This document shows positions 18,301 to 25,796 of a stretch of DNA of 59,383 nt, piece by piece. This DNA comes from Henriciella sp. (GTDB taxonomy: Bacteria; Pseudomonadota; Alphaproteobacteria; Caulobacterales; Hyphomonadaceae): assembly GCA_012960415.1 (NCBI GenBank), contig DUBH01000066.1, forward strand, positions 7,568 through 66,950. Reading direction: 5' to 3'. The notes beneath the pieces are model-generated. The model ran no database searches. It was not told where the DNA came from and saw only the letters and a list, made by a program, of their open reading frames with translations. The position numbers and the translations under genes were made by a program. The stretch's first letter is position 1; each line of letters opens with the position of its first letter.

Positions 18301-19959
18301 TCTATGGGCGGTGCGAACGGCCAGCCGCTTCGGTCTGGCGGCACTGGTGGCGCGGTTGGCGTGGGCCTGGCGGCCGGTACGATCCTGGTGGAACTGCCAG
18401 TGAATGTTGCGGTGCAGGAGCGCTTCGGCAACGTCCAGCTCGTTGCAACGACGCAGGAAGGCCCATCCGGCGAGGCGAGCTTTACCTATGCCTCTGATGT
18501 GCCGGCCTTCGACGGTCTCACGCTTTCGACGAGCAATAACCGGGCAAGCGCAGGCAGCGGCGATATCCTGTTTGGCAGCTATGACATCACCCAGACGGCA
18601 CCTCCGGGCTGGCGTGTGGAAGCGTTCAACTGCTCGGGCGATCTGGATGGCGCGACGCGCTATGACGCGGCGACTGACACGGCGACCATCGATGTCGATC
18701 CGGGTGAGAGCATCGTCTGCGTGTTTGAAAATGTGCGCGATGAGGATGCTGTAAGGCTTGCGACCCAGCGGGCGATCCGCAACTTCATGCTCCGCCGGGC
18801 TGACCGCATCATCGACGCTGCGCCAGAGCTGTCGCGCCGCTTTGCTGAGCGCAATTCGGCCCAGCGCGGCGGCATGTCCGCCAATGCATCGGGGGCAGGC
18901 TTTTACCAGATGGACTTCTCGGTCTCGCTGGCCGGGGCCCGCAACGCTGCTGCCGCCGAAGAGGCTGACACGGGGTCGCGCTTCGGCAATTCGGATGCGC
19001 CTTTCCTCGACGGCTGGGACATCTGGCTGGCGGCTGAAGCATCCGGCGTGCGTGATGACCGCGCTGGTGAACGCTCGAAGACCGACTTTGCAACGGTACA
19101 GCTCGGCGTAGACTATCTTCTGCGCGAGGACCTGATCGTCGGCGCGATGGCCCAGTATGACTGGATGGAAGATGAGGCCCGCGAAGTGTTCACCGATGCT
19201 GGCGCGGTGCGCGGGGCGCAGGTGCAGGGCAATGGCTGGATGGCTGGTCCCTATGCCGTCTGGCGTGTGAAGGACAGCCTCACCGTCGATGGCCTCGCCA
19301 TGTTCGGGGAGTCGGACAACCGCGTGAACCCGCTTGGCCTCTATAGTGATGACTTTGAAACAGAGCGCTACATGGTGCAGGCCAATGTGACGGGGGAGAT
19401 GCGGTCTGGTCCGTGGACGGTGCGTCCGCAGGCAGGCATTACCCAGTTCAAGGAAACGCAATCGGCCTACACCGATAGCCTCGGCATCAAGATCCCGTCG
19501 CAGGATATCAGTCTTGGCCGCTTCCGCGCGGGGCCTGAAGTAGCGTGGCGCAATGAGTTCCGCGATGGCAGCTGGCTACAGCTGAGCGGCCGACTGGACG
19601 CCATCTGGGACTATGACAGCGCGGACCTGCTGACCGAGAGCGGCTTCCTGAGCAGCGATGAAACCGACCTTCGTGCCGACGCGCGGATTGGTCTGGCGAC
19701 ACAGACCAAATGGGGTCCGCTGGTGCGTCTTGAAGTTGGTATTGCCGGTCTCGGCGCCGGAGACTTCCGGGCGGAGACGGCACGGATCGAGATCCGCGTG
19801 CCGTTCGGGTCAGGCGGGCTGGCGCAGGGCATCCAGTCCATGGCGTTCGGTCCGGCGGGTATGGGCATGGGCGGACGCTGTGATGTACCAGGCGGCGGCG
19901 TGCATAGCGCCTTCGCCAGCCAGTCCGGCTGCGGCGGCGGCGATATGCGAGGTTACTAG
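15364..19959 (+). CDS. Large Ig-repeat surface protein with autotransporter-like barrel
   Basis: A protein of 1531 residues starting at GTG after a GGGGGGA ribosome binding site. Order of parts: signal peptide (to about residue 34, ALSAQA), two beta-rich modules (about 35-300), three related modules starting near residues 308, 423 and 582 with a TDADxLTW-like phrase, two Big-type Ig modules near 697 and 792 sharing FTFTEDVTGF, a linker, and a barrel-like C-terminal region (about 1210-1481) with alternating aromatic beta strands. The last predicted strand RIEIRVPF is followed by a Gly/Met/Cys-rich tail of about 50 residues, unusual because autotransporters normally end with the last strand. 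Likely an outer-membrane adhesin or surface-display protein; ligand unknown. No secretion partner gene is adjacent. Confidence 0.75.
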   Translation: MDIFRKRLSAFAKWSIRGLGLALGASMFALSAQATGGGLTLSIDFVDAHGSPITSIEVGETATMRYSFLIDYSDYPSSDRLSFSHDFGSGMVVASAPDTSQFGPCYSLSHDATIGASSVFYSFSQWSSPPVSCTFSMDVTFNAVGEYSSSTSVITPSQSFRQPGDPAVASITVTAPPPLPPTFSMEFVDELDQEVTSVRAGEPVTLLYTLENLNQDGVSFRFEHAFPSGVTAIIESFTQNCGPHAATYAAGFVQHTYSSTVPGSSTCTISLDVISSQVGTFSFTTSPLDSEVGTSGAASATLTVTDGTAPRVQSITRFSPSAIDTDADSLTWRVEFNEPIDAHTVSAADFQVAETTGTLSVNRISETIFDVTVSGGDLAELNATVFLDFASQEEIADVAGNVLTNDTPIGLEDISYNVRNDTTPPMVTAFERYTPLDENTNADELVFKITFSEPVQNVGPDSFQVTGTSATGTDLRTFGGREDINRDKIGQVRQGQEMGGKMGFEVFRGLSGQTFLLTVSGGDLATYNGVVGLDLALGGGQIDARIDPPAPILIFRRISDNAGNGLLSGEPATDETYTVDNRGPELASITRLTPDSEVTDADTLTWDFQFSRISRLYAIEPSAFTLTGTTATLSVERYSIGFYVTASGGDLADLNGPVTIALSAGSVDEFGNALMSGEPTGANENSYTLKQAPTDTEGPDVSIASTSTGPVSGAFPVTFTFTEDVTGFAAEDVTLGNATLANFAATDAKVYTADVTPSADGALTIDVAANVATDAAENGNDAAPQFTIVADASPPGLSIELPGTETTGAFTATFTFTEDVTGFELADIVLGNAAASDFAATSGSVYTARITPSAPGTVSVSVAAAAGKDAAGNDSLEASVSLAAVSEIPEVVIDLSSDIADPEQAATVATISNPGSAPLPFTVQVDVPWITVTPLSGTISPLGTFDLSVSLNDAVNSLDPGDYIGTVTVTVGDAPVALASMGGANGQPLRSGGTGGAVGVGLAAGTILVELPVNVAVQERFGNVQLVATTQEGPSGEASFTYASDVPAFDGLTLSTSNNRASAGSGDILFGSYDITQTAPPGWRVEAFNCSGDLDGATRYDAATDTATIDVDPGESIVCVFENVRDEDAVRLATQRAIRNFMLRRADRIIDAAPELSRRFAERNSAQRGGMSANASGAGFYQMDFSVSLAGARNAAAAEEADTGSRFGNSDAPFLDGWDIWLAAEASGVRDDRAGERSKTDFATVQLGVDYLLREDLIVGAMAQYDWMEDEAREVFTDAGAVRGAQVQGNGWMAGPYAVWRVKDSLTVDGLAMFGESDNRVNPLGLYSDDFETERYMVQANVTGEMRSGPWTVRPQAGITQFKETQSAYTDSLGIKIPSQDISLGRFRAGPEVAWRNEFRDGSWLQLSGRLDAIWDYDSADLLTESGFLSSDETDLRADARIGLATQTKWGPLVRLEVGIAGLGAGDFRAETARIEIRVPFGSGGLAQGIQSMAFGPAGMGMGGRCDVPGGGVHSAFASQSGCGGGDMRGY

Positions 19960-19987
19960 AGGGGGCTGTGCGCGCCCTCGCGCGGGC

Positions 19988-20614
19988 CTAGTTGCCCGCG
20001 CCAAGGCCCGCAGCGAAGGAGATGCGAAGGGCGGCTGAAAGGCTATCGACGCCCAGCTTGTCCATCATGTTCGCGCGGTGAATCTCCACCGTACGCGGGG
20101 AGATATCGAGCGAGTTGGCGATACCCTTATTGGTCAGCCCTTCAACGAGGCCATCAAGAATGTCGCGCTCACGCGGGCTGAGATGCGCGAGGCGCTTTTC
20201 AGCCTCGGCTTTCTGGACCGCGCCCTGCTGGAGGCTGTCTAGGTGCTCAAAGCCTTCATTAATGGCCTGAAGCAGGACCTGTTTTTCGTAGGGCTTCTCG
20301 ACGAAGTTCACCGCGCCAGCCTTCATGGCCTGCACCGCGACAGACACATCGCCATGCCCGGTGAGAACGATGATCGGCATCTCGCAGCCGCGCTCATTCA
20401 GGGCCTTTTGTACGGCGAGGCCATTCATCTGCGGCATCTGGACATCGAGAAGCACGCAGCCTGATTCCAGATCATCCAGCTTTGCCAGGAAGCTCACGCC
20501 GTCCGGATGGGTCTGCACGCGGTAGCCTGCGAGACGCAGCATGAAACTCGCAGAATGGCGGATGGCCTCGTCATCGTCGACGAGGTGGACAAGCGGCTTT
20601 TCTGAATCGGTCAT
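19988..20614 (-). CDS. fixJ: Two-component response regulator FixJ
   Basis: A protein of 208 residues with a receiver domain (acidic pocket VDDDE, phospho-acceptor Asp57 in LLDVQMP, conserved Lys in VEKPY) and a C-terminal LuxR-type HTH (LSPRERDILDGLVEGLTNKGIANSLDISPRTVEIHRANMMDKL). The sequence matches FixJ closely. Phosphorylated FixJ activates low-oxygen genes, usually through fixK; no fixK is in this window. It overlaps fixL by 4 bp (20611-20614), so the two are translated together. Position next to the cbb3 oxidase operon supports an oxygen-response role. Confidence 0.9.
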   Translation of the reverse strand: MTDSEKPLVHLVDDDEAIRHSASFMLRLAGYRVQTHPDGVSFLAKLDDLESGCVLLDVQMPQMNGLAVQKALNERGCEMPIIVLTGHGDVSVAVQAMKAGAVNFVEKPYEKQVLLQAINEGFEHLDSLQQGAVQKAEAEKRLAHLSPRERDILDGLVEGLTNKGIANSLDISPRTVEIHRANMMDKLGVDSLSAALRISFAAGLGAGN

Positions 20615-21735
20615 GCGTTCGTTTCTACTGGTTCAAGTGTGAAGGCGAAACGTGTGCCCGTGTCGCCTGCAGGCATGGCTTCGATGGTGCCGCCATGGGC
20701 TTCGACAATGGTCCGGCAGATGGACAGACCAAGGCCCATGCCGGTGGACTTGGAACTCGCCAAAGGGCGGAAGAGGTGCTCGGACACCTCCCGGTCTATG
20801 CCAGGGCCGTTATCCTCAATGGTGACGAGCACCATGCCATTGTCGCTAATTGTCGCGCGGATATCGATCTTTGGATCAACCTGCGTCCCGATGGCTTCAA
20901 TGGCATTGCGGACAATGTTGATCACGACCTGCTGGATCTGGATCGGATCGATCATGACATTAGGGGTGCTTTCCGCCACGCTGACCGAAATAGCGCCCGT
21001 TCCCGCGCTCATCTCCGTCTGGATAAGGGCGACAGCATCTCCGAATAGCGGAACGAGATCGGTCGGACGCTTCTCGACTTCACCGCGGGAGACATAGTCA
21101 CGTAGCTTCCGGACAATCTGACCTGCGCGGACAGACTGTTTTGCCGCTTCGCTGAGCGCCTCCTGCACCATCTTCATGGTTTCTTCGTCCGGCGCATCAA
21201 GCAGGTCGCGCGCCGCTTCAAGATAGTTGGTCACGACCGTGAGCGGCTGGTTCAGCTCATGCGCGAGGGCAGATGCCATCGTGCCAACAGAGCTCAGTCT
21301 CGAGAAATGGACGAGTTCGGCCTGCAGGGCCTTTATGCGCGTTTCATTGCGCCGCTGCTCGGTCAGGTCCCGCATGAATGCCGTGAAGAGGTAATGGTCG
21401 CCGATCTTGGCTTCGCCGATCTTGAGGTCGATGGGAAAAAGAGAGCCGTCAGCGCGACGCGCGGTAACCGTTCGGCCAATGCCGATAATCTGGCGCTCGC
21501 CGGTGCGAAGATAGCGCGAGATATAGCCGTCATGCTGCGATTTGTCGGTTGGCGACATGAGGATGCTGACATTGCGGCCGAGCAGCTGATCAGCTTCATA
21601 GCCGAAAAGGGTTTCTGCCGCCTTGCTGACAGCCGTGATGATCCCGGCGTCATTGATGACGACCATGGCATCCGGCACCGATTGGAGGATGGACCGGAAG
21701 TGCTGATGGAGCGCATCAACGTCCATCTCCGCCAT
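20611..21735 (-). CDS. fixL: Oxygen-sensing heme PAS histidine kinase FixL
   Basis: A soluble sensor kinase of 374 residues with no membrane segment. The PAS domain (about 10-130) keeps the heme-sensor signature of Bradyrhizobium FixL: SQHDGYISRY gives a proximal His at residue 68 (His200 there), Arg74 (Arg206) and, in IIGIGR, Arg88 (Arg220, the oxygen-switch Arg). The kinase half has the phospho-His in ALAHELNQPL (His159), an N box, DNGPGID and GMGLGLS. Oxygen on the heme should switch the kinase off; low oxygen should phosphorylate FixJ. Unlike Sinorhizobium FixL it has no membrane anchor. Start codon choice (21735 or Met4 at 21726) is not certain. Confidence 0.92.
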   Translation of the reverse strand: MAEMDVDALHQHFRSILQSVPDAMVVINDAGIITAVSKAAETLFGYEADQLLGRNVSILMSPTDKSQHDGYISRYLRTGERQIIGIGRTVTARRADGSLFPIDLKIGEAKIGDHYLFTAFMRDLTEQRRNETRIKALQAELVHFSRLSSVGTMASALAHELNQPLTVVTNYLEAARDLLDAPDEETMKMVQEALSEAAKQSVRAGQIVRKLRDYVSRGEVEKRPTDLVPLFGDAVALIQTEMSAGTGAISVSVAESTPNVMIDPIQIQQVVINIVRNAIEAIGTQVDPKIDIRATISDNGMVLVTIEDNGPGIDREVSEHLFRPLASSKSTGMGLGLSICRTIVEAHGGTIEAMPAGDTGTRFAFTLEPVETNA

Positions 21736-21849
21736 ATCGTAGATCTGGTCCGGACTTTTCAGTGTTCACACCCCTGTCTTCTGCATGTCCGCAATGCGAC
21801 AGGCAGGGCAGGGTGGTCAACAAGTAGCGTGACGGGAGGTGCTGATTTC

Positions 21850-22113
21850 TCATGGCATGATCCGGGCCAGCCGCTGCACCAGCATGCGCGCATGCTGCAG
21901 GAACGGACTGACGATCATTACGGCGATACCGGAGACGAAAACAGGGCACCACACGCAGTGCATGCCGAAAAGGCTTGGCGTGCCCGGCACCTGGCCTGAC
22001 GACGAGCACCAGGCAAGCTGCAGCAATTCACTGCGCAGGTGATGCGACTGGACTTGCGGCCACGCGATCATCGCAATGGCCAGCCCGACGGTGAATATGA
22101 TGACACGGTTCAT
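21850..22113 (-). CDS. Small membrane protein with HCVWCP motif
   Basis: An 87-residue protein I do not recognise. A perfect AGGAGG ribosome binding site 6 bases before the ATG argues that it is real. It has an N-terminal hydrophobic segment (VIIFTVGLAIAMIAW, signal or anchor), a polar loop with SHH and one Cys, then HCVWCP leading into a second hydrophobic segment (VFVSGIAVMIV) and a basic amphipathic tail. The CxxC next to a membrane segment suggests a metal, heme or redox site, but nothing proves it. It lies between fixL and the divergent ccoN, about 114 bp upstream of fixL on the same strand, so it may share low-oxygen control. Confidence 0.6.
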   Translation of the reverse strand: MNRVIIFTVGLAIAMIAWPQVQSHHLRSELLQLAWCSSSGQVPGTPSLFGMHCVWCPVFVSGIAVMIVSPFLQHARMLVQRLARIMP

Positions 22114-22158
22114 GCGGGGCCTCCTATTGCCCGCAACCTAATGTGTCTGCGACAGGCT

Positions 22159-22176
22159 GGCCCATACGTATGAGCC
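22159..22176. promoter_or_regulatory. Palindrome CATACGTATG in the ccoN upstream region
   Basis: A perfect 10-bp palindrome (22163-22172) extends to 18 bp with one mismatched pair (GGCC ... AGCC flanks). It lies between the small membrane-protein gene and ccoN, about 95 bp before the ccoN start. No FixK/FNR box (TTGAT-N4-ATCAA) was found in this gap, so this palindrome is the best operator candidate seen there. Confidence 0.4.
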
Positions 22177-22270
22177 CGTATACCGGACGATCCGCGCCTT
22201 CCGTAATCCCTCAGGCATGATGAGACAGCCGCCGCTTCCGGTGGCGTCTGAATGTTGAGGGGTAGGCAAA

Positions 22271-23950
22271 TTGAGCACCAGCATCCTTAAGAGAGGAGCG
22301 AGGGATAGCAGCACCGGAATGGTGTCGGCCTTCCTTTGCGTCTTCGCTGTCCTGGCGATCCTGATCGCGGGTAACGCAGCAGATAATCTGATGGGCGTTC
22401 ACGCGCTCCTGTTCTTTTCCGCAATCATCGCCTGGCTGGTGGGGATTGCGCTCTGGGCAGGCAAGCTCGGCGACCGCAATCCCTTTGATGAGACTCAGTA
22501 TGAGGACACGCTCGTCAAATTCGGTGTGGCGGCTGCCATGTTCTGGGGCCTCGCGGGCCTTCTGGTCGGCGTTCTCATCGCCTGTCAGCTGACCTGGCCA
22601 AACCTTTTCTATGTCGAAGAGCTTGGCTGGACGAATTTCGGCAGGCTGCGCCCGCTTCATACGTCGGCCGTTATCTTTGCTTTCGGCGGCAACGTGCTTC
22701 TGGCAACCAGCTTCTATGTCGTCCAGCGCACGACACGTGCGCGCCTGTTTGGCGGCATGTGGCCGTGGTTTGTCTTCTGGGGCTACCAGCTTTTCATCGT
22801 GATTGCCGCGACCGGCTATCTGATGGGCATCACCCAGTCGAAAGAGTATGCAGAGCCTGAATGGTATGCAGACCTCTGGCTGACCATCGTCTGGGTAGCC
22901 TATCTCATCATCTTCCTCGGCACGCTCTGGAAGCGGAAAGAGCCGCATATCTATGTGGCAAACTGGTTCTACCTGTCCTTCATCGTGACCATCGCGATGC
23001 TGCACATCGTGAACAACCTTTCGCTGCCGGTCTCGCTCGGATCGTCCAAGAGCTACCAGCTTTTTGCGGGTGTCCAGGATGCGCTGACCCAGTGGTGGTA
23101 TGGCCATAATGCCGTCGGCTTTTTCCTGACGACCGGCTTCCTGGCCATCATGTACTACTTCATCCCCAAGCGCGTGGACCGGCCGGTCTATTCCTACCGC
23201 CTGTCGATCGTTCACTTCTGGTCGCTGATCTTCATCTATATCTGGGCAGGTCCGCACCACCTTCACTACACCGCTCTTCCGCAATGGGCGCAGACCCTCG
23301 GCATGACCTTCTCGATCATGCTGTGGATGCCCAGCTGGGGCGGTATGATCAACGGCGTGATGACCCTGTCGGGCGCCTGGGACAAGCTGCGCACCGACCC
23401 TGTGGTCCGCATGATGGTCGTCTCGCTCGCCTTCTATGGCATGTCGACCTTTGAAGGTCCGCTCATGTCGGTGCGGGCGGTGAACTCGCTCAGCCACTAT
23501 ACCGAATGGGGCATCGGCCACGTGCATTCCGGTGCACTCGGCTGGGTTGGTTTCATCTCTTTCGGGGCGCTCTACTGCCTTACCCAGTGGCTTTACAAGC
23601 GCAAGAGCCTCTACTCGATGGCGCTTGTCGAGTGGCACTTCTGGCTCGCGACGATCGGTATCGTCTTCTACATCGTCTCGATGTGGTTCGCGGGCATCAT
23701 GGAAGGCCTGATGTGGCGCGCCTATAACGATTTTGGCTTCCTCGAATACAGCTTCGTGGAAACGGTCGAGGCCAAGCATATCAGCTATATCATCCGCATG
23801 GTGGGCGGCCTGCTCTACCTCAGCGGCGCTGTGATCATGTCCTACAATCTGATCCGCACCGCGATGGGCCATGAGCGCATCAACCAGCCCGCCGATGCCA
23901 CCCCCGTAAGCAAACCACCGGCAGCCGCTGAGCTGCAGCCGGCCGAATAG
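22271..23950 (+). CDS. ccoN: cbb3-type cytochrome c oxidase subunit I
   Basis: The catalytic subunit, 559 residues, with 12 or more membrane segments. Seen: the low-spin heme His in [13 protein letters not shown], the CuB/Tyr region [11 protein letters not shown], the CuB pair in [12 protein letters not shown], and the heme ligands in [12 protein letters not shown]. It reduces O2 to water with high affinity in the inner membrane. The start is probably TTG at 22271 with GAGGGG about 8 bases upstream; an ATG at 22319 would trim 16 residues. The two extra N-terminal hydrophobic segments before the conserved core fit other alphaproteobacterial CcoN as I recall them. First gene of ccoNOQP-GHIS, all on the plus strand with gaps under 15 bp or overlaps. 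Confidence 0.95.
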   Translation: MSTSILKRGARDSSTGMVSAFLCVFAVLAILIAGNAADNLMGVHALLFFSAIIAWLVGIALWAGKLGDRNPFDETQYEDTLVKFGVAAAMFWGLAGLLVGVLIACQLTWPNLFYVEELGWTNFGRLRPLHTSAVIFAFGGNVLLATSFYVVQRTTRARLFGGMWPWFVFWGYQLFIVIAATGYLMGITQSKEYAEPEWYADLWLTIVWVAYLIIFLGTLWKRKEPHIYVANWFYLSFIVTIAMLHIVNNLSLPVSLGSSKSYQLFAGVQDALTQWWYGHNAVGFFLTTGFLAIMYYFIPKRVDRPVYSYRLSIVHFWSLIFIYIWAGPHHLHYTALPQWAQTLGMTFSIMLWMPSWGGMINGVMTLSGAWDKLRTDPVVRMMVVSLAFYGMSTFEGPLMSVRAVNSLSHYTEWGIGHVHSGALGWVGFISFGALYCLTQWLYKRKSLYSMALVEWHFWLATIGIVFYIVSMWFAGIMEGLMWRAYNDFGFLEYSFVETVEAKHISYIIRMVGGLLYLSGAVIMSYNLIRTAMGHERINQPADATPVSKPPAAAELQPAE

Positions 23951-23964
23951 GAGCGTCGAGAACA

Positions 23965-24732
23965 ATGGGACTGCTCAACAAACACGGCGTGTTCGAACGC
24001 CACTCGCTTATCCTGACGATCGGCATCCTGATCACGGTCTCGATCGGTGGGCTTATCCAGATGGCGCCGCTCTTCTACATGGAGAACACCATCGAGAAAG
24101 TGGAAGGCATGCGCCCTTACACCCCGCTCGAAGTGGCTGGCCGCAACATCTATCTGCGCGAAGGCTGCTATGTCTGCCACAGCCAGATGGTACGCCCGCT
24201 GCGCGACGAGGTGGAGCGCTATGGCCACTACTCGCTGGCAGCGGAGTCGATGTACGATCATCCGTTTCAGTGGGGCTCGAAGCGGACCGGGCCTGACCTT
24301 GCCCGCGTCGGCGGCAAGTATTCCGATGAATGGCATGTCGACCACCTGATCGACCCGCGTGCCCTGGTGCCGGAATCCATCATGCCGCCCTATGCCTTCT
24401 TGGCTGAGAAGTCGCTCGACTTCCGCAATATCCAGGATGACCTGAAGGCGCTTCGTGCGGTCGGCGTCCCCTACACCGACGAAATGATCGAGAATGCCAG
24501 CATGGACCTTCGGGCTCAGGTGGATCCCGACATCTATTTCGATGAGCAGGACGCGCTGGTGGCTCGTTACACCGAAGCATCGGGCCGCGAAGGCACCGTC
24601 CAGATCCGCGACTTCGACCAGGATCCAGACCGTATCACCGAGATGGATGCACTCGTCGCCTACCTTCAGATGACCGGCACGCTGGTGGATTTCTCCACCT
24701 ACGAAGCCGAAGACCTGATGAACGCGCGCTAG
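23965..24732 (+). CDS. ccoO: cbb3-type cytochrome c oxidase subunit II (mono-heme)
   Basis: A 255-residue protein with one N-terminal membrane anchor ([18 protein letters not shown]) and a periplasmic cytochrome c domain with the single heme site CYVCHS at about residue 69 and a distal Met in the SIMPPY region. It passes electrons from CcoP to CcoN. Length and motifs are normal for the family. It follows ccoN by 14 bp with a GGAG ribosome binding site. Confidence 0.95.
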   Translation: MGLLNKHGVFERHSLILTIGILITVSIGGLIQMAPLFYMENTIEKVEGMRPYTPLEVAGRNIYLREGCYVCHSQMVRPLRDEVERYGHYSLAAESMYDHPFQWGSKRTGPDLARVGGKYSDEWHVDHLIDPRALVPESIMPPYAFLAEKSLDFRNIQDDLKALRAVGVPYTDEMIENASMDLRAQVDPDIYFDEQDALVARYTEASGREGTVQIRDFDQDPDRITEMDALVAYLQMTGTLVDFSTYEAEDLMNAR

Positions 24733-24746
24733 GGGGGGCACCAGAC

Positions 24747-24908
24747 ATGTACGAGAAACTGTCCAGCTTCGCCCAGACCGGCGGCCTGATCTATTTTGTG
24801 GCGATTTTCGCCGCCGTTCTGGCCTACGCGCTCTGGCCCAAAAACCAGAAGAAATTCGACAAGGCCGCAAGCCTTCCACTTTCAGACCGGGAGCCGGGAG
24901 ATGAGTGA
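24747..24908 (+). CDS. ccoQ: cbb3-type oxidase subunit CcoQ
   Basis: A 53-residue protein with one membrane segment (LIYFVAIFAAVLAYALW) and the family phrase WPKNQKKFDKAA followed by a short polar tail. CcoQ stabilises the oxidase complex and is commonly this small. It starts 14 bp after ccoO, and its last 8 bases overlap the start of ccoP. Confidence 0.92.
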   Translation: MYEKLSSFAQTGGLIYFVAIFAAVLAYALWPKNQKKFDKAASLPLSDREPGDE

Positions 24909-25785
24909 ACACCACAAGGATATCGACCAGCCAACCGGCGTAGAGACCACGGGCCATGAATGGGATGGCATCAAGGAGCTGAACAATCCGCTCCCACGCT
25001 GGTGGCTCTATATCTGGTATGGGACCATTGCCTTCTCGATTGGCTATATGGTCGTCATGCCAGCCATCCCGGCCCTGCCGGGGCTCGGCACCAATACGCG
25101 CGGTCTTGCAGGCCAATCTGACCGGATCGCGGTGGCTGAGCAGGTGGAAAGCCTGCGCGCGCAGCGTAGCGCTTCTGGGTCTGCCCTGCTGACGGCGAGC
25201 CTCGAAGAAATTGAGACGGACCGTGAGTTGCAACAGTTCGCAATGGCATCTGGCGAAAGCGCCTTTGGCGACAATTGCGCCACTTGTCACGGCGCGGGTG
25301 GCCGGGGTGCCAAGGGCTATCCAACGCTTGCCGACGACGCCTGGCTCTGGTCGGGCACGCTTGAGGGCATCCAGTACACACTCCAGCACGGTATCCGCCA
25401 TGAAGAAGACCCGGAAACCCGGTTCTCGCTCATGCCGGCGTTCGGCCGCGACCGGCTTCTGGAGCGCCAGCAGATCGACGACGTCGTCAATCATGTGCTG
25501 TCGCTGTCTGGCCGGGAGGTGGACGAGGCTGCCAGCAGCCGGGGTGCCGACATCTTCGCTGCGCAATGCGCGTCCTGCCACGGTGCGAATGGGACGGGTG
25601 ACCGCACGGTCGGTGCGCCGAACCTGACGGACGATATCTGGGTCTTCGGCGGCGAATACCGCGATGTCTACAACACCGTCTACAATGCCCGGAATGCGCA
25701 CATGCCTGCCTGGGGTGAGCGTCTCGATGAAGCGACGATCAAGTCGCTGGCGGTCTATGTCCACTCGCTTGGCGGCGGGGAGTAG
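24901..25785 (+). CDS. ccoP: cbb3-type cytochrome c oxidase subunit III (di-heme)
   Basis: A 294-residue membrane-anchored di-heme cytochrome c. Seen: one membrane segment (LYIWYGTIAFSIGYMVV) preceded by the usual ELNNPLPRWW, then two heme c sites CATCHG and CASCHG. It accepts electrons from soluble cytochrome c or the bc1 complex for the oxidase. The ATG at 24901 inside the end of ccoQ is the right start because it gives the usual MSEHH-type N-terminus; longer in-frame readings would run through ccoQ. Confidence 0.95.
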   Translation: MSEHHKDIDQPTGVETTGHEWDGIKELNNPLPRWWLYIWYGTIAFSIGYMVVMPAIPALPGLGTNTRGLAGQSDRIAVAEQVESLRAQRSASGSALLTASLEEIETDRELQQFAMASGESAFGDNCATCHGAGGRGAKGYPTLADDAWLWSGTLEGIQYTLQHGIRHEEDPETRFSLMPAFGRDRLLERQQIDDVVNHVLSLSGREVDEAASSRGADIFAAQCASCHGANGTGDRTVGAPNLTDDIWVFGGEYRDVYNTVYNARNAHMPAWGERLDEATIKSLAVYVHSLGGGE

Positions 25786-25796
25786 GGGCGGAGCCG

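Noticed and set aside
18166-19461. A 431-codon open frame antisense to the surface protein
   Set aside because: Composition is typical of an antisense shadow; no ribosome binding site or domain.
22114-22270. A FixK/FNR box before ccoN (TTGAGGGGTAGGCAA was considered)
   Set aside because: Spacing is 15 rather than 14 and the second half is GGCAA, not ATCAA; it also overlaps the likely ribosome binding site.
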